Assembly: GCA_023400055.1 (NCBI GenBank)
Contig: JAEXFN010000001.1
Coordinates: 1 to 64,000 of the forward strand
From: Bacillota bacterium
Lineage (GTDB): Bacteria > Bacillota > UBA4882 > UBA8346
Length of the DNA: 64,000 nucleotides
Direction: 5' to 3'
Positions within the stretch are counted from its first letter, which is position 1, and each line of letters begins with the position of its first letter. Made by a program: the position numbers and the translations under genes. Below the pieces are notes generated by a model. That model had not been told where the DNA came from. It did no database searches and saw nothing but the letters and a program-made list of their open reading frames with translations. Below, piece after piece: positions 1 to 8,428 of this stretch.

Positions 1-246
1 AAAACATATACTCGCGCAGAAACGCAAGAAGTTGTTCAGCCACTCAGCAAGCTCTTTCAGTCGCTCAGCAAGCTTGCTCAGTCACTCAACAAGCTCTCTC
101 AGTCACTCAACAAGCTCTCTCAGTCACTCAACAAGCTCTCTCAGTCGCTCAACAAGCTCGCTCAGTCACTCAACAAGCTCTCTCAGTCGCTCAACAAGCT
201 CGCTCAGTCACTCAACAAGCTCTCTCAGTCGCTCAGCAAGCTCTTT
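1..246. repeat. 21-bp tandem array, copy A, with leader
   Basis: Ten consecutive 21-bp units run from 37 to 246, each a variant of ctcagtcactcaacaagctc plus one base, preceded by a 36-bp leader that begins at the window edge. Leader and first units (1-99) match 45301-45399 almost perfectly. Units differ mainly at a few positions (tcactcaa or tcgctcaa; ctct, ctcg or cttg). Because 21 is a multiple of three, the array gives open frames with a seven-residue repeat. I read these as by-products and not as a gene, since there is no ribosome-binding site and all frames lack stops only because of the repeat. It lies just beyond the 3' end of the sugar operon. Confidence 0.95.
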
Positions 247-274
247 CAGCCGCTGTACCTCTGTGGCTGTAAAA

Positions 275-1660
275 CTAGCGTGTCATCTCGCTGCTTAGTT
301 TCGCTTGCGGCAAATAAGCACCTGCTTTGCGTAAAGACTCAACGAGTTGCGCCGTATCTAAATCACAAGCCGCCTGGCCTGTTCTGAGATGTTGAACCGC
401 TGCGGTTCCCGCAGCTTGCCCCATCATAGCCGCGACAGGCTGAACCCTGATCGAACCATGCACTTTGATATCGCTGGAGGCCGCTCGGCCCGGAACCCAC
501 AAGTTGAGCCATCCTTTCGGAACGATGATGCTGTAAGGAATCCCAAAGTATTCTCCCGGCCCAATCCGTCCGAGCTCGTATTTATCTCTTTTAAACCGGT
601 TATATTCCTCAAGGGTCGGTTCATAAGGATGGATATCGACAAACTTGTTGAAGAGACCGATTTGATCCGGGAATTGTCTCCGCGCCAGATAATCAGCGAA
701 ATTCAACTCATATTCTCCGACAATTCGGCGCGATTCCCGGATGCCAATCAGTGACGCCGTAGTGACATGTTCAATGTTTTCGCACCCCGGAATATATTTG
801 CGATAAAACTCCGTGTATTCTTCAGCCAGTCGCCGGCCAAGCATAATTCCGTCAGTCAAATCGCGGCACCGCAACGCATTCAAGTTGAATAAATGGCAGG
901 CGTTTAAATAGCCCAAAGTATCTCCAATGCGGGACATGGCTCCCAAATGACGGTCGGGTTGACTAAAATGCCCGTCTTCGACCGCTTGAAGCACTGTCTC
1001 CCGTTGCCGTTCTAGCTCAAGTCCTTCACCACCTCGTTCCCAGTCAATATTGGCGTACAAGGAACATAATGAAGCGGGCATGATCCGCGCGGTGTCCCGC
1101 CCGGCCTCACGGCATTGCACTCCGCAGAGATGAGCCAAAACGGCATTGCCGGTCGCATCGATCACCGCTTTCGCCCGAACATAGGAATAACCCTCCACAT
1201 TGTTGATAATAACCCCGTCGATCCGCCGTTTTTGGGCTTCAACGTCAACATCAATTACCCTGGTAAAGAAACGAACCTCTACTCCGGCTTTGATTGAGAG
1301 CTCATCCAAAACCAGCTTTAGTCCCTCCGGCTTAAAGGGAGTCCATTCGTGATAATGTTTACGCCAGGTATCCGGATCGATCCCCGGTTTTAAACACCGC
1401 CGCTCATATAAAGTTTCCACGATCTCCTTCATTAACCCGCCCACCAGCATCCGTTCTCCATTCGCCATCGGGTCGAACGCCGTCACCAAGCCGGAAGTCC
1501 CCATTCCGCCGAGACACCCGGTCGCTTCTATCAGTAAAACTCTGGCTCCCAGGCGGCCGGCGCAAATGGCCGCCGCCGCTCCGGCCGGTCCGCCTCCGGC
1601 CACCACCAGATCATAGCCTTCTTCGACCGGAATTTTCCGAGTCAATTGATATGTATTCAC
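275..1660 (-). CDS. FAD-dependent oxidoreductase (FAD_oxidored family), paralogue 1
   Basis: Predicted flavoprotein of 461 residues with an N-terminal Rossmann fold: the dinucleotide motif GGGPAG is at residues 22-27, followed by an acidic residue ending the second strand (LLIE) and by the cysteine segment GCLGGMGTSG typical of this family. The C-terminal PGRAAS...GQAAGTAA region closes the FAD site. The family often sits in sugar operons; the substrate is not known. The start is GTG at 1660, with GGAGG about 10 bases upstream. It is the last gene of the operon, after the two permeases, and is a distant paralogue of the first gene (5990-7375), so two similar flavoenzymes bracket one transporter. 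Confidence 0.88.
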   Translation of the reverse strand: MNTYQLTRKIPVEEGYDLVVAGGGPAGAAAAICAGRLGARVLLIEATGCLGGMGTSGLVTAFDPMANGERMLVGGLMKEIVETLYERRCLKPGIDPDTWRKHYHEWTPFKPEGLKLVLDELSIKAGVEVRFFTRVIDVDVEAQKRRIDGVIINNVEGYSYVRAKAVIDATGNAVLAHLCGVQCREAGRDTARIMPASLCSLYANIDWERGGEGLELERQRETVLQAVEDGHFSQPDRHLGAMSRIGDTLGYLNACHLFNLNALRCRDLTDGIMLGRRLAEEYTEFYRKYIPGCENIEHVTTASLIGIRESRRIVGEYELNFADYLARRQFPDQIGLFNKFVDIHPYEPTLEEYNRFKRDKYELGRIGPGEYFGIPYSIIVPKGWLNLWVPGRAASSDIKVHGSIRVQPVAAMMGQAAGTAAVQHLRTGQAACDLDTAQLVESLRKAGAYLPQAKLSSEMTR

Positions 1661-1774
1661 CGTATCCTCCTCCCCAATCCCCCAAATGAACTCTTTCGCT
1701 GGGCCAAATTGCCTTATCAGGGCGCATTAACGAGTTTTGGCGTTCTATGTATTACGACCATGACCCGATTTAAA

Positions 1775-2680
1775 TCACCCCTTAACCGCTCCGCCAGTCA
1801 ATCCGGCAATGAATTGTTCTTGAGCCAATAAGAAGATGATGATAATGGGTATCGTGGAAAGAAAGGCGCCCGCCATTAACATGCCGTATTGCAAGTTCCA
1901 AGGATCGGCGTAAAGAGTGGCCAGGCCCAACGGAACTGTTAACATTCCCGACGATTTCAACATGATTAACGGCCAAAAATAACTACTCCAGGAATGGAGC
2001 CAAAGATAGATCCCCAGCACTCCCAGGCCGGGTTTGATTAGTGGCAAAGAGATTCGGAAATAGATCCCAAACTCGGAAGCACCGTCAATTCTTGCCGCTT
2101 CCAATAACTCCGGCGGTAAGTTCGAAGCGATAAATTGCTTCATCAAAAAGATTCCAAAAACATTCATCGAATACGGCAAAACTAGCGAGTAATAGGTATC
2201 GATCATTTGCATGGCTACCATCAGCTTGAAAACCGGAATGATCGTCACAATCTCCGGTATCGCCACCGAGCCCAGTACGGCCCAGAACAAAACGTTCTTG
2301 CCCTTAAATTGATAAACCGCCAAGGCGAATCCGGCCATCGAACAGATCAGCATTCCCAGAACCAGCGTAAGTACACTGACGATTACGCTGTTCGCAAACC
2401 AATTCACATACTGGGTATGTTGAAACAGCTGAAAGTAATTTGCCAAGCTTCCTTTCAACGGCAAAAGGGTGGTTTTCGGGTTGAAAAACTCCTCAATCCC
2501 TTTTAACGAATTAACAATCATCCAGTAGAAAGGCAATAAAATCAAGATCGCCATTACGATTAAAACAAACTGCAAAACAATTTTACCGATAAATTGACGT
2601 TGCTTTTTATTTTCAAAGAATAACTGCTTATTCCCCAAGGTTAATTCGGTCGAAAATTGGCTCTCATTTCTGGGGATCAT
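1775..2680 (-). CDS. Carbohydrate ABC transporter permease, MalG/UgpE type
   Basis: Inner-membrane permease of 301 residues, one of the two transmembrane subunits of a CUT1-class sugar importer. Six hydrophobic segments can be seen, the first near residues 35-60. The cytoplasmic EAA loop that docks the ATPase is LLEAARIDGASEFGIYFRI. The N-terminal 30 residues are polar and longer than usual. It follows the MalF-type partner by four bases, so the two are probably co-translated. No ATPase gene lies in this operon; such transporters commonly share an ATPase encoded elsewhere (MsmK/MsiK type), which I infer here. Confidence 0.92.
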   Translation of the reverse strand: MIPRNESQFSTELTLGNKQLFFENKKQRQFIGKIVLQFVLIVMAILILLPFYWMIVNSLKGIEEFFNPKTTLLPLKGSLANYFQLFQHTQYVNWFANSVIVSVLTLVLGMLICSMAGFALAVYQFKGKNVLFWAVLGSVAIPEIVTIIPVFKLMVAMQMIDTYYSLVLPYSMNVFGIFLMKQFIASNLPPELLEAARIDGASEFGIYFRISLPLIKPGLGVLGIYLWLHSWSSYFWPLIMLKSSGMLTVPLGLATLYADPWNLQYGMLMAGAFLSTIPIIIIFLLAQEQFIAGLTGGAVKG

Positions 2681-2684
2681 TTTT

Positions 2685-3578
2685 TTATCCTTCCTTTTCT
2701 CCTAATCTCTTGACATAGAATACCGAAGCTCCCATCATTAGAATCGTCATTAAATAAGAGATCGCCGAACCGTTGCCCAAATGCCCTTCGAGGAAACTAG
2801 TTTGGTACAGGTAAATCTGTAAAGTCAATGTGGCATCGGCCGGGCCGCCCTGCGTCAGCACCCAGGGTTCATCAAAAAGTTGAAACGAAAGGATCGTCGA
2901 CATAATAATTACAAATAATAACATTGGGCGAAGCAAAGGTAGGGTAATTTGGAAAAAAATCCGCAGCGGAGAAGCTCCGTCAACTTTGGCAGATTCGTAG
3001 ATCTCCTCGGGAATGCCGGTTAACCCCGCTAAAAAATAGGCACAGTAATAACCGATGCCTCTCCAAACCCGCATGATGATGATGGCCCACATGGCCAGGG
3101 AAGTATCGCTAAGCCAGCGAACATTCATGGTTATACCAAAATATCCCAGCAAAATACTTAATAAACCCGATCGTTTGGCCAAGAGCAAATCAAAGACCAT
3201 TGCGACCACGGGAAGGGACATCGCGATCGGAGCAAAATATACCGAACGGTAAAACCGTTTTCCTTTTACAAATGCCGAATGAAGAATTACCGCCAACACA
3301 ATGGCGAGGGACACCATGATCAGATTGTAAATCACTACAAAATAGATGGTATTTCCGGTAGCCGTCCAGAATCGAGGATCTTTAAAAATTCTGGCATAAT
3401 TCTTTAAGCCAATAAATTGAAGCTCATTCATGCCTGTCCAGTTGGTGAAGCTGATCAACAGCGACCAAAGAATGGGACCAACCCGGAAAACGAGAAAAAA
3501 CAAGAGAAACGGCAATAAAAAAAGATAAGGGGCGACTCGTTTATCAGGGATATAAGCTGTTTGGGTTCCCTTCATCAT
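2685..3578 (-). CDS. Sugar ABC transporter permease, MalF/UgpA type
   Basis: Permease of 297 residues with six hydrophobic segments; the first is near residues 16-38 (YLFLLPFLLFFLVF). The EAA loop is IYESAKVDGASPLRIFFQI, and the periplasmic loop carries LTQGGPADATLTL, typical of MalF/UgpA subunits. It pairs with the MalG-type permease downstream and the binding protein upstream. Between the binding-protein gene and this gene lies a 13-bp perfect hairpin (3597-3623), which probably lowers permease expression relative to the binding protein. Confidence 0.92.
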   Translation of the reverse strand: MMKGTQTAYIPDKRVAPYLFLLPFLLFFLVFRVGPILWSLLISFTNWTGMNELQFIGLKNYARIFKDPRFWTATGNTIYFVVIYNLIMVSLAIVLAVILHSAFVKGKRFYRSVYFAPIAMSLPVVAMVFDLLLAKRSGLLSILLGYFGITMNVRWLSDTSLAMWAIIIMRVWRGIGYYCAYFLAGLTGIPEEIYESAKVDGASPLRIFFQITLPLLRPMLLFVIIMSTILSFQLFDEPWVLTQGGPADATLTLQIYLYQTSFLEGHLGNGSAISYLMTILMMGASVFYVKRLGEKEG

Positions 3579-3596
3579 TCATGCCTCCATAATAAT

Positions 3597-3623
3597 CCCG
3601 GGCCCACCCTGGGTGGGCCCGGG
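3597..3623 (-). promoter_or_regulatory. GC-rich intercistronic hairpin
   Basis: Perfect 13-bp stem (cccgggcccaccc paired with gggtgggcccggg) around a single unpaired base, in the 69-bp gap between the binding-protein and permease genes. No T-run follows on the minus strand, so it is not a classical terminator. It fits an mRNA-stabilising or attenuating hairpin that keeps binding-protein transcript above permease transcript, as known for malE-type operons. Confidence 0.75.
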
Positions 3624-3647
3624 AACCACTGATGATTTTGACGATAA

Positions 3648-4883
3648 TTATCGGTTGGTTTCATCCGCCAGCTCGTTTTCGATTGCCGCTCTGGCTTGTT
3701 GCGGGCTCTCTTTCCCGGCGAACATTAGATCCATATGTTTCCCAATTACTCGTTCCGTGACCGCCCAATCAAAATAATAGATGGGTTTTACAGGATTGAT
3801 CATTTTATAGAAATTATCATTGCCAAAATACGGATCACCTTGCGAATAAAAATCATCCTTCAGCGCCGGTCGATAAGCTGGTACCGCAAAAGCTGATTTT
3901 CCTGCCGCGACTTGTCCAGGAACCGTTCCGGCAACCCATTTGACGAAGGTCAGAGCGGCCTCTTTCACCTTGGATTGCTTTGGAACAGTTAAGATCGTCC
4001 CACCCCAATAACCGGTCAATTGCTCTTTTTTATCGTTCCATTTTGGAAAAGGCATTACACCCCATTGTCCGGACATATCGGGCAAATATCGTTTGATATT
4101 GGCGCCTTCGGCCACATTCATCGGCCAGCAGGCAAACTGGGTCTTTAATGAACCGTAGAATTCCGGGGTGAAAAAGGTTATGCTATCAGTCAGCTTATTT
4201 TTGTTGAAGTTATTAACCCACTGCAGAACATATTCGAGCTCTTTATTATTGCGGATTAACTTACCTTTGGCGGTATAGATATTGTCGCCCCGGGATTGTA
4301 GAAACATGACTACCGCATTCGCCCCCCAACTTCCAGCCGGATTAAATAGGGGCATGATAAAAATGCCGTTTTTCTTTAATACTTCCCCCGCTTTTACAAA
4401 ATCGTTCCAGGTAGCGACGGGCACTGGAATATTATATTTCTTGAAAACATCCCGCCGATACCAAATGACTGCCGGAGAAGTATTTACTGGCAGACCGTAA
4501 ATTTTAGACTTATAACTCACCACTTCGATTAAATCACGGGCGTATTGGCTTTTAATATCTTTGACATAATCAGTCATTTCCACCAATTTTCCAGAATTAG
4601 TAAATAAACTGAATTGCCGCAACATGATTTGAATTACATCCGGGGCTCCGGTTCCCGAGGAGAGCGCCACTAAGAATTTATTTTGCGCATCATACGATCC
4701 CATTTTTATAAACTCAACTTGAATATTGGGATGCGATTTGTTGAACTCATCTACCAAGTCTTGGTTGCTCAACCAGGTCCAGTAAGTAACCTTCGTTTTC
4801 TCTTCCGCCGCCCAAAGGGGTGATACCATTACCATTAGCATCAAAAGTGACAAAATGACTAAAACCGACCGTTTCGAGATCAT
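3648..4883 (-). CDS. Extracellular sugar-binding protein of an ABC transporter
   Basis: Solute-binding protein of 411 residues (family 1, MalE/UgpB-like). It begins with a clear Sec signal peptide (basic MISKR, long hydrophobic core, cleavage after SPLWA). No lipobox cysteine is seen, which suits a soluble periplasmic protein in a diderm. The mature part starts TKVTYWTWLSNQDLVDEFNK, the usual first strand and helix of this fold. It would deliver an unknown carbohydrate, perhaps an oligosaccharide, to the MalF/MalG pair downstream. Start ATG at 4883 has AAGGGAGG eight bases upstream. Confidence 0.9.
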   Translation of the reverse strand: MISKRSVLVILSLLMLMVMVSPLWAAEEKTKVTYWTWLSNQDLVDEFNKSHPNIQVEFIKMGSYDAQNKFLVALSSGTGAPDVIQIMLRQFSLFTNSGKLVEMTDYVKDIKSQYARDLIEVVSYKSKIYGLPVNTSPAVIWYRRDVFKKYNIPVPVATWNDFVKAGEVLKKNGIFIMPLFNPAGSWGANAVVMFLQSRGDNIYTAKGKLIRNNKELEYVLQWVNNFNKNKLTDSITFFTPEFYGSLKTQFACWPMNVAEGANIKRYLPDMSGQWGVMPFPKWNDKKEQLTGYWGGTILTVPKQSKVKEAALTFVKWVAGTVPGQVAAGKSAFAVPAYRPALKDDFYSQGDPYFGNDNFYKMINPVKPIYYFDWAVTERVIGKHMDLMFAGKESPQQARAAIENELADETNR

Positions 4884-4947
4884 CGCGATTCCTCCCTTTA
4901 TTTTTTATTTTTAGTTGAAAGCCTTTTTAACCTTATCGCTACCTCCT

Positions 4948-5940
4948 TTACGATGACGGTTTAATCACTGGTACCATCGTTTCCACCGTCATTTCGGTAC
5001 TTTTTAAGACCAAGTCAATTAAAATTTTCGCCAATCTCTTGCCAATATCGTACTCATCAAACTTGATGGTCGCGAAATCCAATTTTAGATACTCTGGACT
5101 CTCGATCTCACCCCAGCCAAGGAACTCAACTTGTCGCTCGCATTGCATGCGATACTCCATACAAGCCTGATATGCGCCGAACAAAGAACGGCTATCACTG
5201 GCAATAATGGCGCTGGGAGGAGCAGGCAACGAAAGTAATTGTTTCGTACTAAAGTAGCCATGTTGAGGGTTTTCGATATAATTGGTAGGTTGGGTCATAA
5301 TATATTTCTCATGAAAGACAATTCCGGCTTCCAATAGAGCCCTTCGGTATCCTTCAATCCTGTCCAGCGTCGAATAAAGGAGTTGGGGACCGGTGATGAT
5401 GCCGATCTCCTGATGACCCTTTGCCAATAAATATTTAGTCCCCTCATACATTCCGGTGGTATTATCGGTGATTACTCTGGAAACATTGCGCCCGAGAGCA
5501 TGCTTTCCAAGGATCACCATTTTCAAATCGAGCCCAATCAGGGAATCAATCAATTTTTCATCTACAATGTGGCCCCCAATTACGACTCCGTCGACCAACC
5601 CATTTAAAATCATCGCCGGGATTTTCGGTTCATGAATGCTGGTCAGAACGAGCGAAAAACCGTTTTCCTCGGCCATATGGCCGAAACCCCGAATGATGCG
5701 GTTGAAAAAGGCATCGTCGTATAATGTTCCATATGGATTGGCGATTAAAACTCCTAAGAGCCCTTTGATTCCGGTTCTCAAACTCCGGGCCATCGAATTG
5801 GGCTTGAAATTGAGCTCTTTAATGGCTTGAAGGACTTGACGGACTTTTTCATCACTAACCCAACCCCGGTTATTTAAAACTCGCGAGACCGTGGAAGGGG
5901 CGACCTTAGCGGCTTCAGCAATGTCTTTAATGGTTGGCAT
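4948..5940 (-). CDS. LacI-family transcriptional regulator
   Basis: Regulator of 330 residues. The N-terminal helix-turn-helix is textbook LacI (IKDIAEAAKVAPSTVSRVLN, residues 4-23), followed by the hinge helix motif PNSMARSLRTG and a periplasmic-binding-like sensor domain. It lies inside the operon, between the first FAD oxidoreductase and the binding-protein gene. The two palindromes containing taaaatcgatttta upstream of 7375 have the symmetry and central CG of LacI-family operators, so the protein probably autoregulates the whole operon and responds to the transported sugar. The effector cannot be told from sequence. Confidence 0.92.
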   Translation of the reverse strand: MPTIKDIAEAAKVAPSTVSRVLNNRGWVSDEKVRQVLQAIKELNFKPNSMARSLRTGIKGLLGVLIANPYGTLYDDAFFNRIIRGFGHMAEENGFSLVLTSIHEPKIPAMILNGLVDGVVIGGHIVDEKLIDSLIGLDLKMVILGKHALGRNVSRVITDNTTGMYEGTKYLLAKGHQEIGIITGPQLLYSTLDRIEGYRRALLEAGIVFHEKYIMTQPTNYIENPQHGYFSTKQLLSLPAPPSAIIASDSRSLFGAYQACMEYRMQCERQVEFLGWGEIESPEYLKLDFATIKFDEYDIGKRLAKILIDLVLKSTEMTVETMVPVIKPSS

Positions 5941-5989
5941 TCACAACACCCTATCTGTAATTGTTATTCAATGAGTTGGATTCCGAAAT

Positions 5990-7375
5990 CTAGCCGAGAT
6001 AAACACCCTGAGCCCGTAATTGGGCTTGCAGTTTTTTAACGTCAATATTGCGCGGGGATTGATTGGACTGAATTGCTAATGTAGCAGCCGTACCGGCCGC
6101 TTCTCCCATCCCTACGCAGCAAGTCATCACTCTAAAAGCCGAAGAGGCTTCGGAGGTTGCCGAGATCGGACGTCCCGCCACCAGTAAATTTTCCACCTTT
6201 AAGGGAACCAGCGAACGATAAGGAATACTATAGTACGATCCCCGATACATCGTTTGGTAATTATCGACCTCACCCTGTTCGGCGTGGATATCAACCGCAT
6301 TGGATGCCAACAGGACCATATCTTCAAAAAGCCGTCCATTGAGCACATCATCAATGGAGATAACATATTCTCCGACGATATGCCGGGTTTCCCGAATCCC
6401 GATTACAGCGCCGGTGTCCATGAATTGGGCCTTCTCATAACCGACAATATTTTTCTTTAAAAACTCAAATACTGTTCGAGCTTGTTTCCGGCCTTCGATT
6501 TCAGCTTTTGTCAAATCTTTCGGATTCGTGCCATCTACATCCGCGATCCGGGTCGTATTAATACGCCATTCGCCAGAGGTAGGAGTCTCATACATCCCAA
6601 GCTTATTGCGTCCGAGCTCCCATTCACCTTTTCGGCGGGCTTCGGAGACAATCCAGCTGAACCCGCCTTTGGGTTTTCCCATTAAGTCACGATGTGGATT
6701 CTCTGACCCTAAGTAAGCATCGATCAAACGTTGCGTGTCAACATTCCCCACCCGAAAAAACATGGTCGTCGGCATCATTTTATGATTTTTTTCATTCCCG
6801 AGCGTAAAAGGGACTCCGGCTTGAAACGCCAAATCTGCATCACCGGTACAATCGATGATCACCTTGGCCCTAATTGCTTGAATGCCCCCTTTGTTAGCTA
6901 CGATCACTCCGACCACTCGATTCTCTTCTTTCATCACATCCAGAAACTGTGTATGTAATAAGAGCCGGGCGCCGGATTCCAAAACCATATCAGCGGAAAT
7001 GATTTTCATCCATTCTGGATCAAATGGAGTAACATGATCATGACCGTCAATGATGAAAGAGCTATAAGTACTCCCGCCTCGGACCTTGGACGGATGAATG
7101 GCTCCACCCTTTTCTTCCAAGCGTCGTATTAATTCATCGAAGATCCCTCGGACAATCTGAGTGCGTCCTTGGGCATCGAAACTGGTCATAAACGGACCTA
7201 CTAAACCAGTGGTGGCCATCCCTCCCACACAGCCGAATCTTTCAATCAATAATGTTTTGGCTCCGTTTCGCGCAGCGGCAATGGCGGCGGGGAAACCCGA
7301 CGGTCCAGCCCCCACCACTAATACTTCCACTTCATCAACGATCGGAGTTTCTTTCCTAAAAAAGTATGTATCCAT
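5990..7375 (-). CDS. FAD-dependent oxidoreductase (FAD_oxidored family), paralogue 2
   Basis: First gene of the operon, 461 residues, the same length as its paralogue at 275-1660. Nucleotide-binding motif GAGPSG is at residues 22-27, then LLIERFGCVGGMATTGLVG, the conserved cysteine and glycine segment shared by both copies. C-terminal VAGRPISATSEASSAFRVM and GEAAGTAA complete the FAD site. RBS AGGAGG lies six bases before ATG. The order flavoenzyme, regulator, importer, flavoenzyme suggests oxidation of the imported sugar or a breakdown product, but this is inference. Confidence 0.88.
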   Translation of the reverse strand: MDTYFFRKETPIVDEVEVLVVGAGPSGFPAAIAAARNGAKTLLIERFGCVGGMATTGLVGPFMTSFDAQGRTQIVRGIFDELIRRLEEKGGAIHPSKVRGGSTYSSFIIDGHDHVTPFDPEWMKIISADMVLESGARLLLHTQFLDVMKEENRVVGVIVANKGGIQAIRAKVIIDCTGDADLAFQAGVPFTLGNEKNHKMMPTTMFFRVGNVDTQRLIDAYLGSENPHRDLMGKPKGGFSWIVSEARRKGEWELGRNKLGMYETPTSGEWRINTTRIADVDGTNPKDLTKAEIEGRKQARTVFEFLKKNIVGYEKAQFMDTGAVIGIRETRHIVGEYVISIDDVLNGRLFEDMVLLASNAVDIHAEQGEVDNYQTMYRGSYYSIPYRSLVPLKVENLLVAGRPISATSEASSAFRVMTCCVGMGEAAGTAATLAIQSNQSPRNIDVKKLQAQLRAQGVYLG

Positions 7376-7455
7376 TTGTTCCTCCTAAATCAAAAATAAT
7401 CAAAACAGGTCGACCGATTATAACAATGGAACACCTCCTAAACCTTGGACGAGTT

Positions 7456-7475
7456 GACTAAAATCGATTTTAGTC
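7456..7475. promoter_or_regulatory. Palindromic operator 1 (LacI type)
   Basis: Perfect 20-bp palindrome gactaaaatcgattttagtc about 80 bp upstream of the first gene of the sugar operon. It shares its 16-bp core ctaaaatcgattttag with operator 2. LacI-family sites are even palindromes with a central CG, as here, so the LacI regulator at 4948-5940 is the likely ligand. Confidence 0.8.
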
Positions 7476-7586
7476 TTTTGTAAAAATAAAACACTAACAT
7501 AACAGAACGATCTCACGATCCTTATTCCATTGCAATTGAACACTTGCAGTAACGAAACATTTTTGCTATACCAGGTAATGATCAAT

Positions 7587-7604
7587 CCTAAAATCGATTT
7601 TAGG
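7587..7604. promoter_or_regulatory. Palindromic operator 2 (LacI type)
   Basis: Perfect 18-bp palindrome cctaaaatcgattttagg with the same 16-bp core as operator 1. The centres are about 130 bp apart, a spacing that would permit DNA looping between two bound repressor dimers. Confidence 0.78.
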
Positions 7605-7883
7605 TCTCAATAAAAAATTTTACTCTTTTGTAAAAAAGTATTCTCGCTTATGTTTTTAATTCCTTCTTTTTAAAAAATTTTTTATCAAACTCAACTTTCG
7701 CATTTCGCAGAGCAAGTCAGGAAAAATTGATAAAGCCCATTACCAATGAAAGATCCACTCCAAAAATCAAGACCACCCTTAAAAACGGGTGGCTCGCATG
7801 AGCCTATAGGAGCGTATTACTTGCCAGCGCCTAAATGACGCTGGCTTTGACTTTGTTCAAATCATCGGTTACGGAAAATGTTC

Positions 7884-7964
7884 GCACAGTTACATAGGCA
7901 TTCTTGCACAGTAACAATGCATCCTTGCAAAGTTACTATGACTCTCAGTCACTGTGCAAGCTCG
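7884..7964. repeat. Degenerate 21/22-bp repeats and one isolated unit of array A
   Basis: Three related units with cores gcacagttac, gcacagtaac and gcaaagttac start at 7884, 7906 and 7927 (spacing 22 and 21). At 7944-7964 stands one unit matching the array A/D unit in 18 of 21 positions (gtg replaces caa). No gene lies between 7376 and 7972; the rest is the AT-rich operon promoter region with the two operators. Confidence 0.6.
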
Positions 7965-7972
7965 TCCGGCTA

Positions 7973-8269
7973 TTAAAGTACATTATAAAACGGGTCCTGC
8001 GGATCGCTCCAAGGCCGGACCTCCCGGTTTGGCACCGTTCCGGATTCCTGGGGCGCCGCTCCGGATCGCGAACCGGATTTTAAGATCGATTTACACTTCG
8101 AAGCGAATTCGATATATTCGCTAAACACTATAACCAATTGTCCTCTTTGTTCGAGGGAAAGAACGTCAAAGTCGGCCGTTCCCGCCGCATCCCGGACGAT
8201 CCGCCGGATTTGTTGCGGATGATACCCCAGCGAACATAACTGCCCGAAAAGTTCTTCCAGCTGTTCCAA
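7973..8269 (-). CDS. Hypothetical protein, 98 residues
   Basis: Small protein I do not recognise. The N-terminal half looks like a compact helical domain (MEQLEELFGQLCSLGYHPQQ, then IRRIVRDAAG and LSLEQRGQLVIVFSEYIEFA). The C-terminal 35 residues are polar and proline/serine-rich and likely disordered. The start is TTG at 8269 with GAGG about 10 bases upstream; an ATG just before it is out of frame. No domain is recognisable and it appears to be a single gene after the helicase terminator. Confidence 0.6.
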   Translation of the reverse strand: MEQLEELFGQLCSLGYHPQQIRRIVRDAAGTADFDVLSLEQRGQLVIVFSEYIEFASKCKSILKSGSRSGAAPQESGTVPNREVRPWSDPQDPFYNVL

Positions 8270-8340
8270 CTCGGCATACCTCTTCGACTTTTTCCTGGGA
8301 TAATCTTTGCCGTTTCACGATGATTGTATACGTTGCAAAT

Positions 8341-8392
8341 AAAAAAAGCCGCGTTGATTTGCAAGTTTCACAAATCAGCGCGGCTTTTCTCA
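8341..8392. terminator. Rho-independent terminator of the helicase gene
   Basis: Stem gccgcgttgatttg / caaatcagcgcggc around a short loop. On the minus strand it is followed by an uninterrupted T-run, so it ends the helicase transcript; an A-run on the other side may make it bidirectional. Confidence 0.85.
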
Positions 8393-8428
8393 TGAAGAAT
8401 GCCTCGCCCATGGAAGCGCTGTGGCCGG

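Noticed and set aside
32..298. Open frames with a seven-residue repeat across the 21-bp arrays (also at 23460-23732, 29359-29838 and 45189-45725)
   Set aside because: They follow from a period that is a multiple of three. They are open on several frames or strands, lack ribosome-binding sites, and would be low-complexity products.
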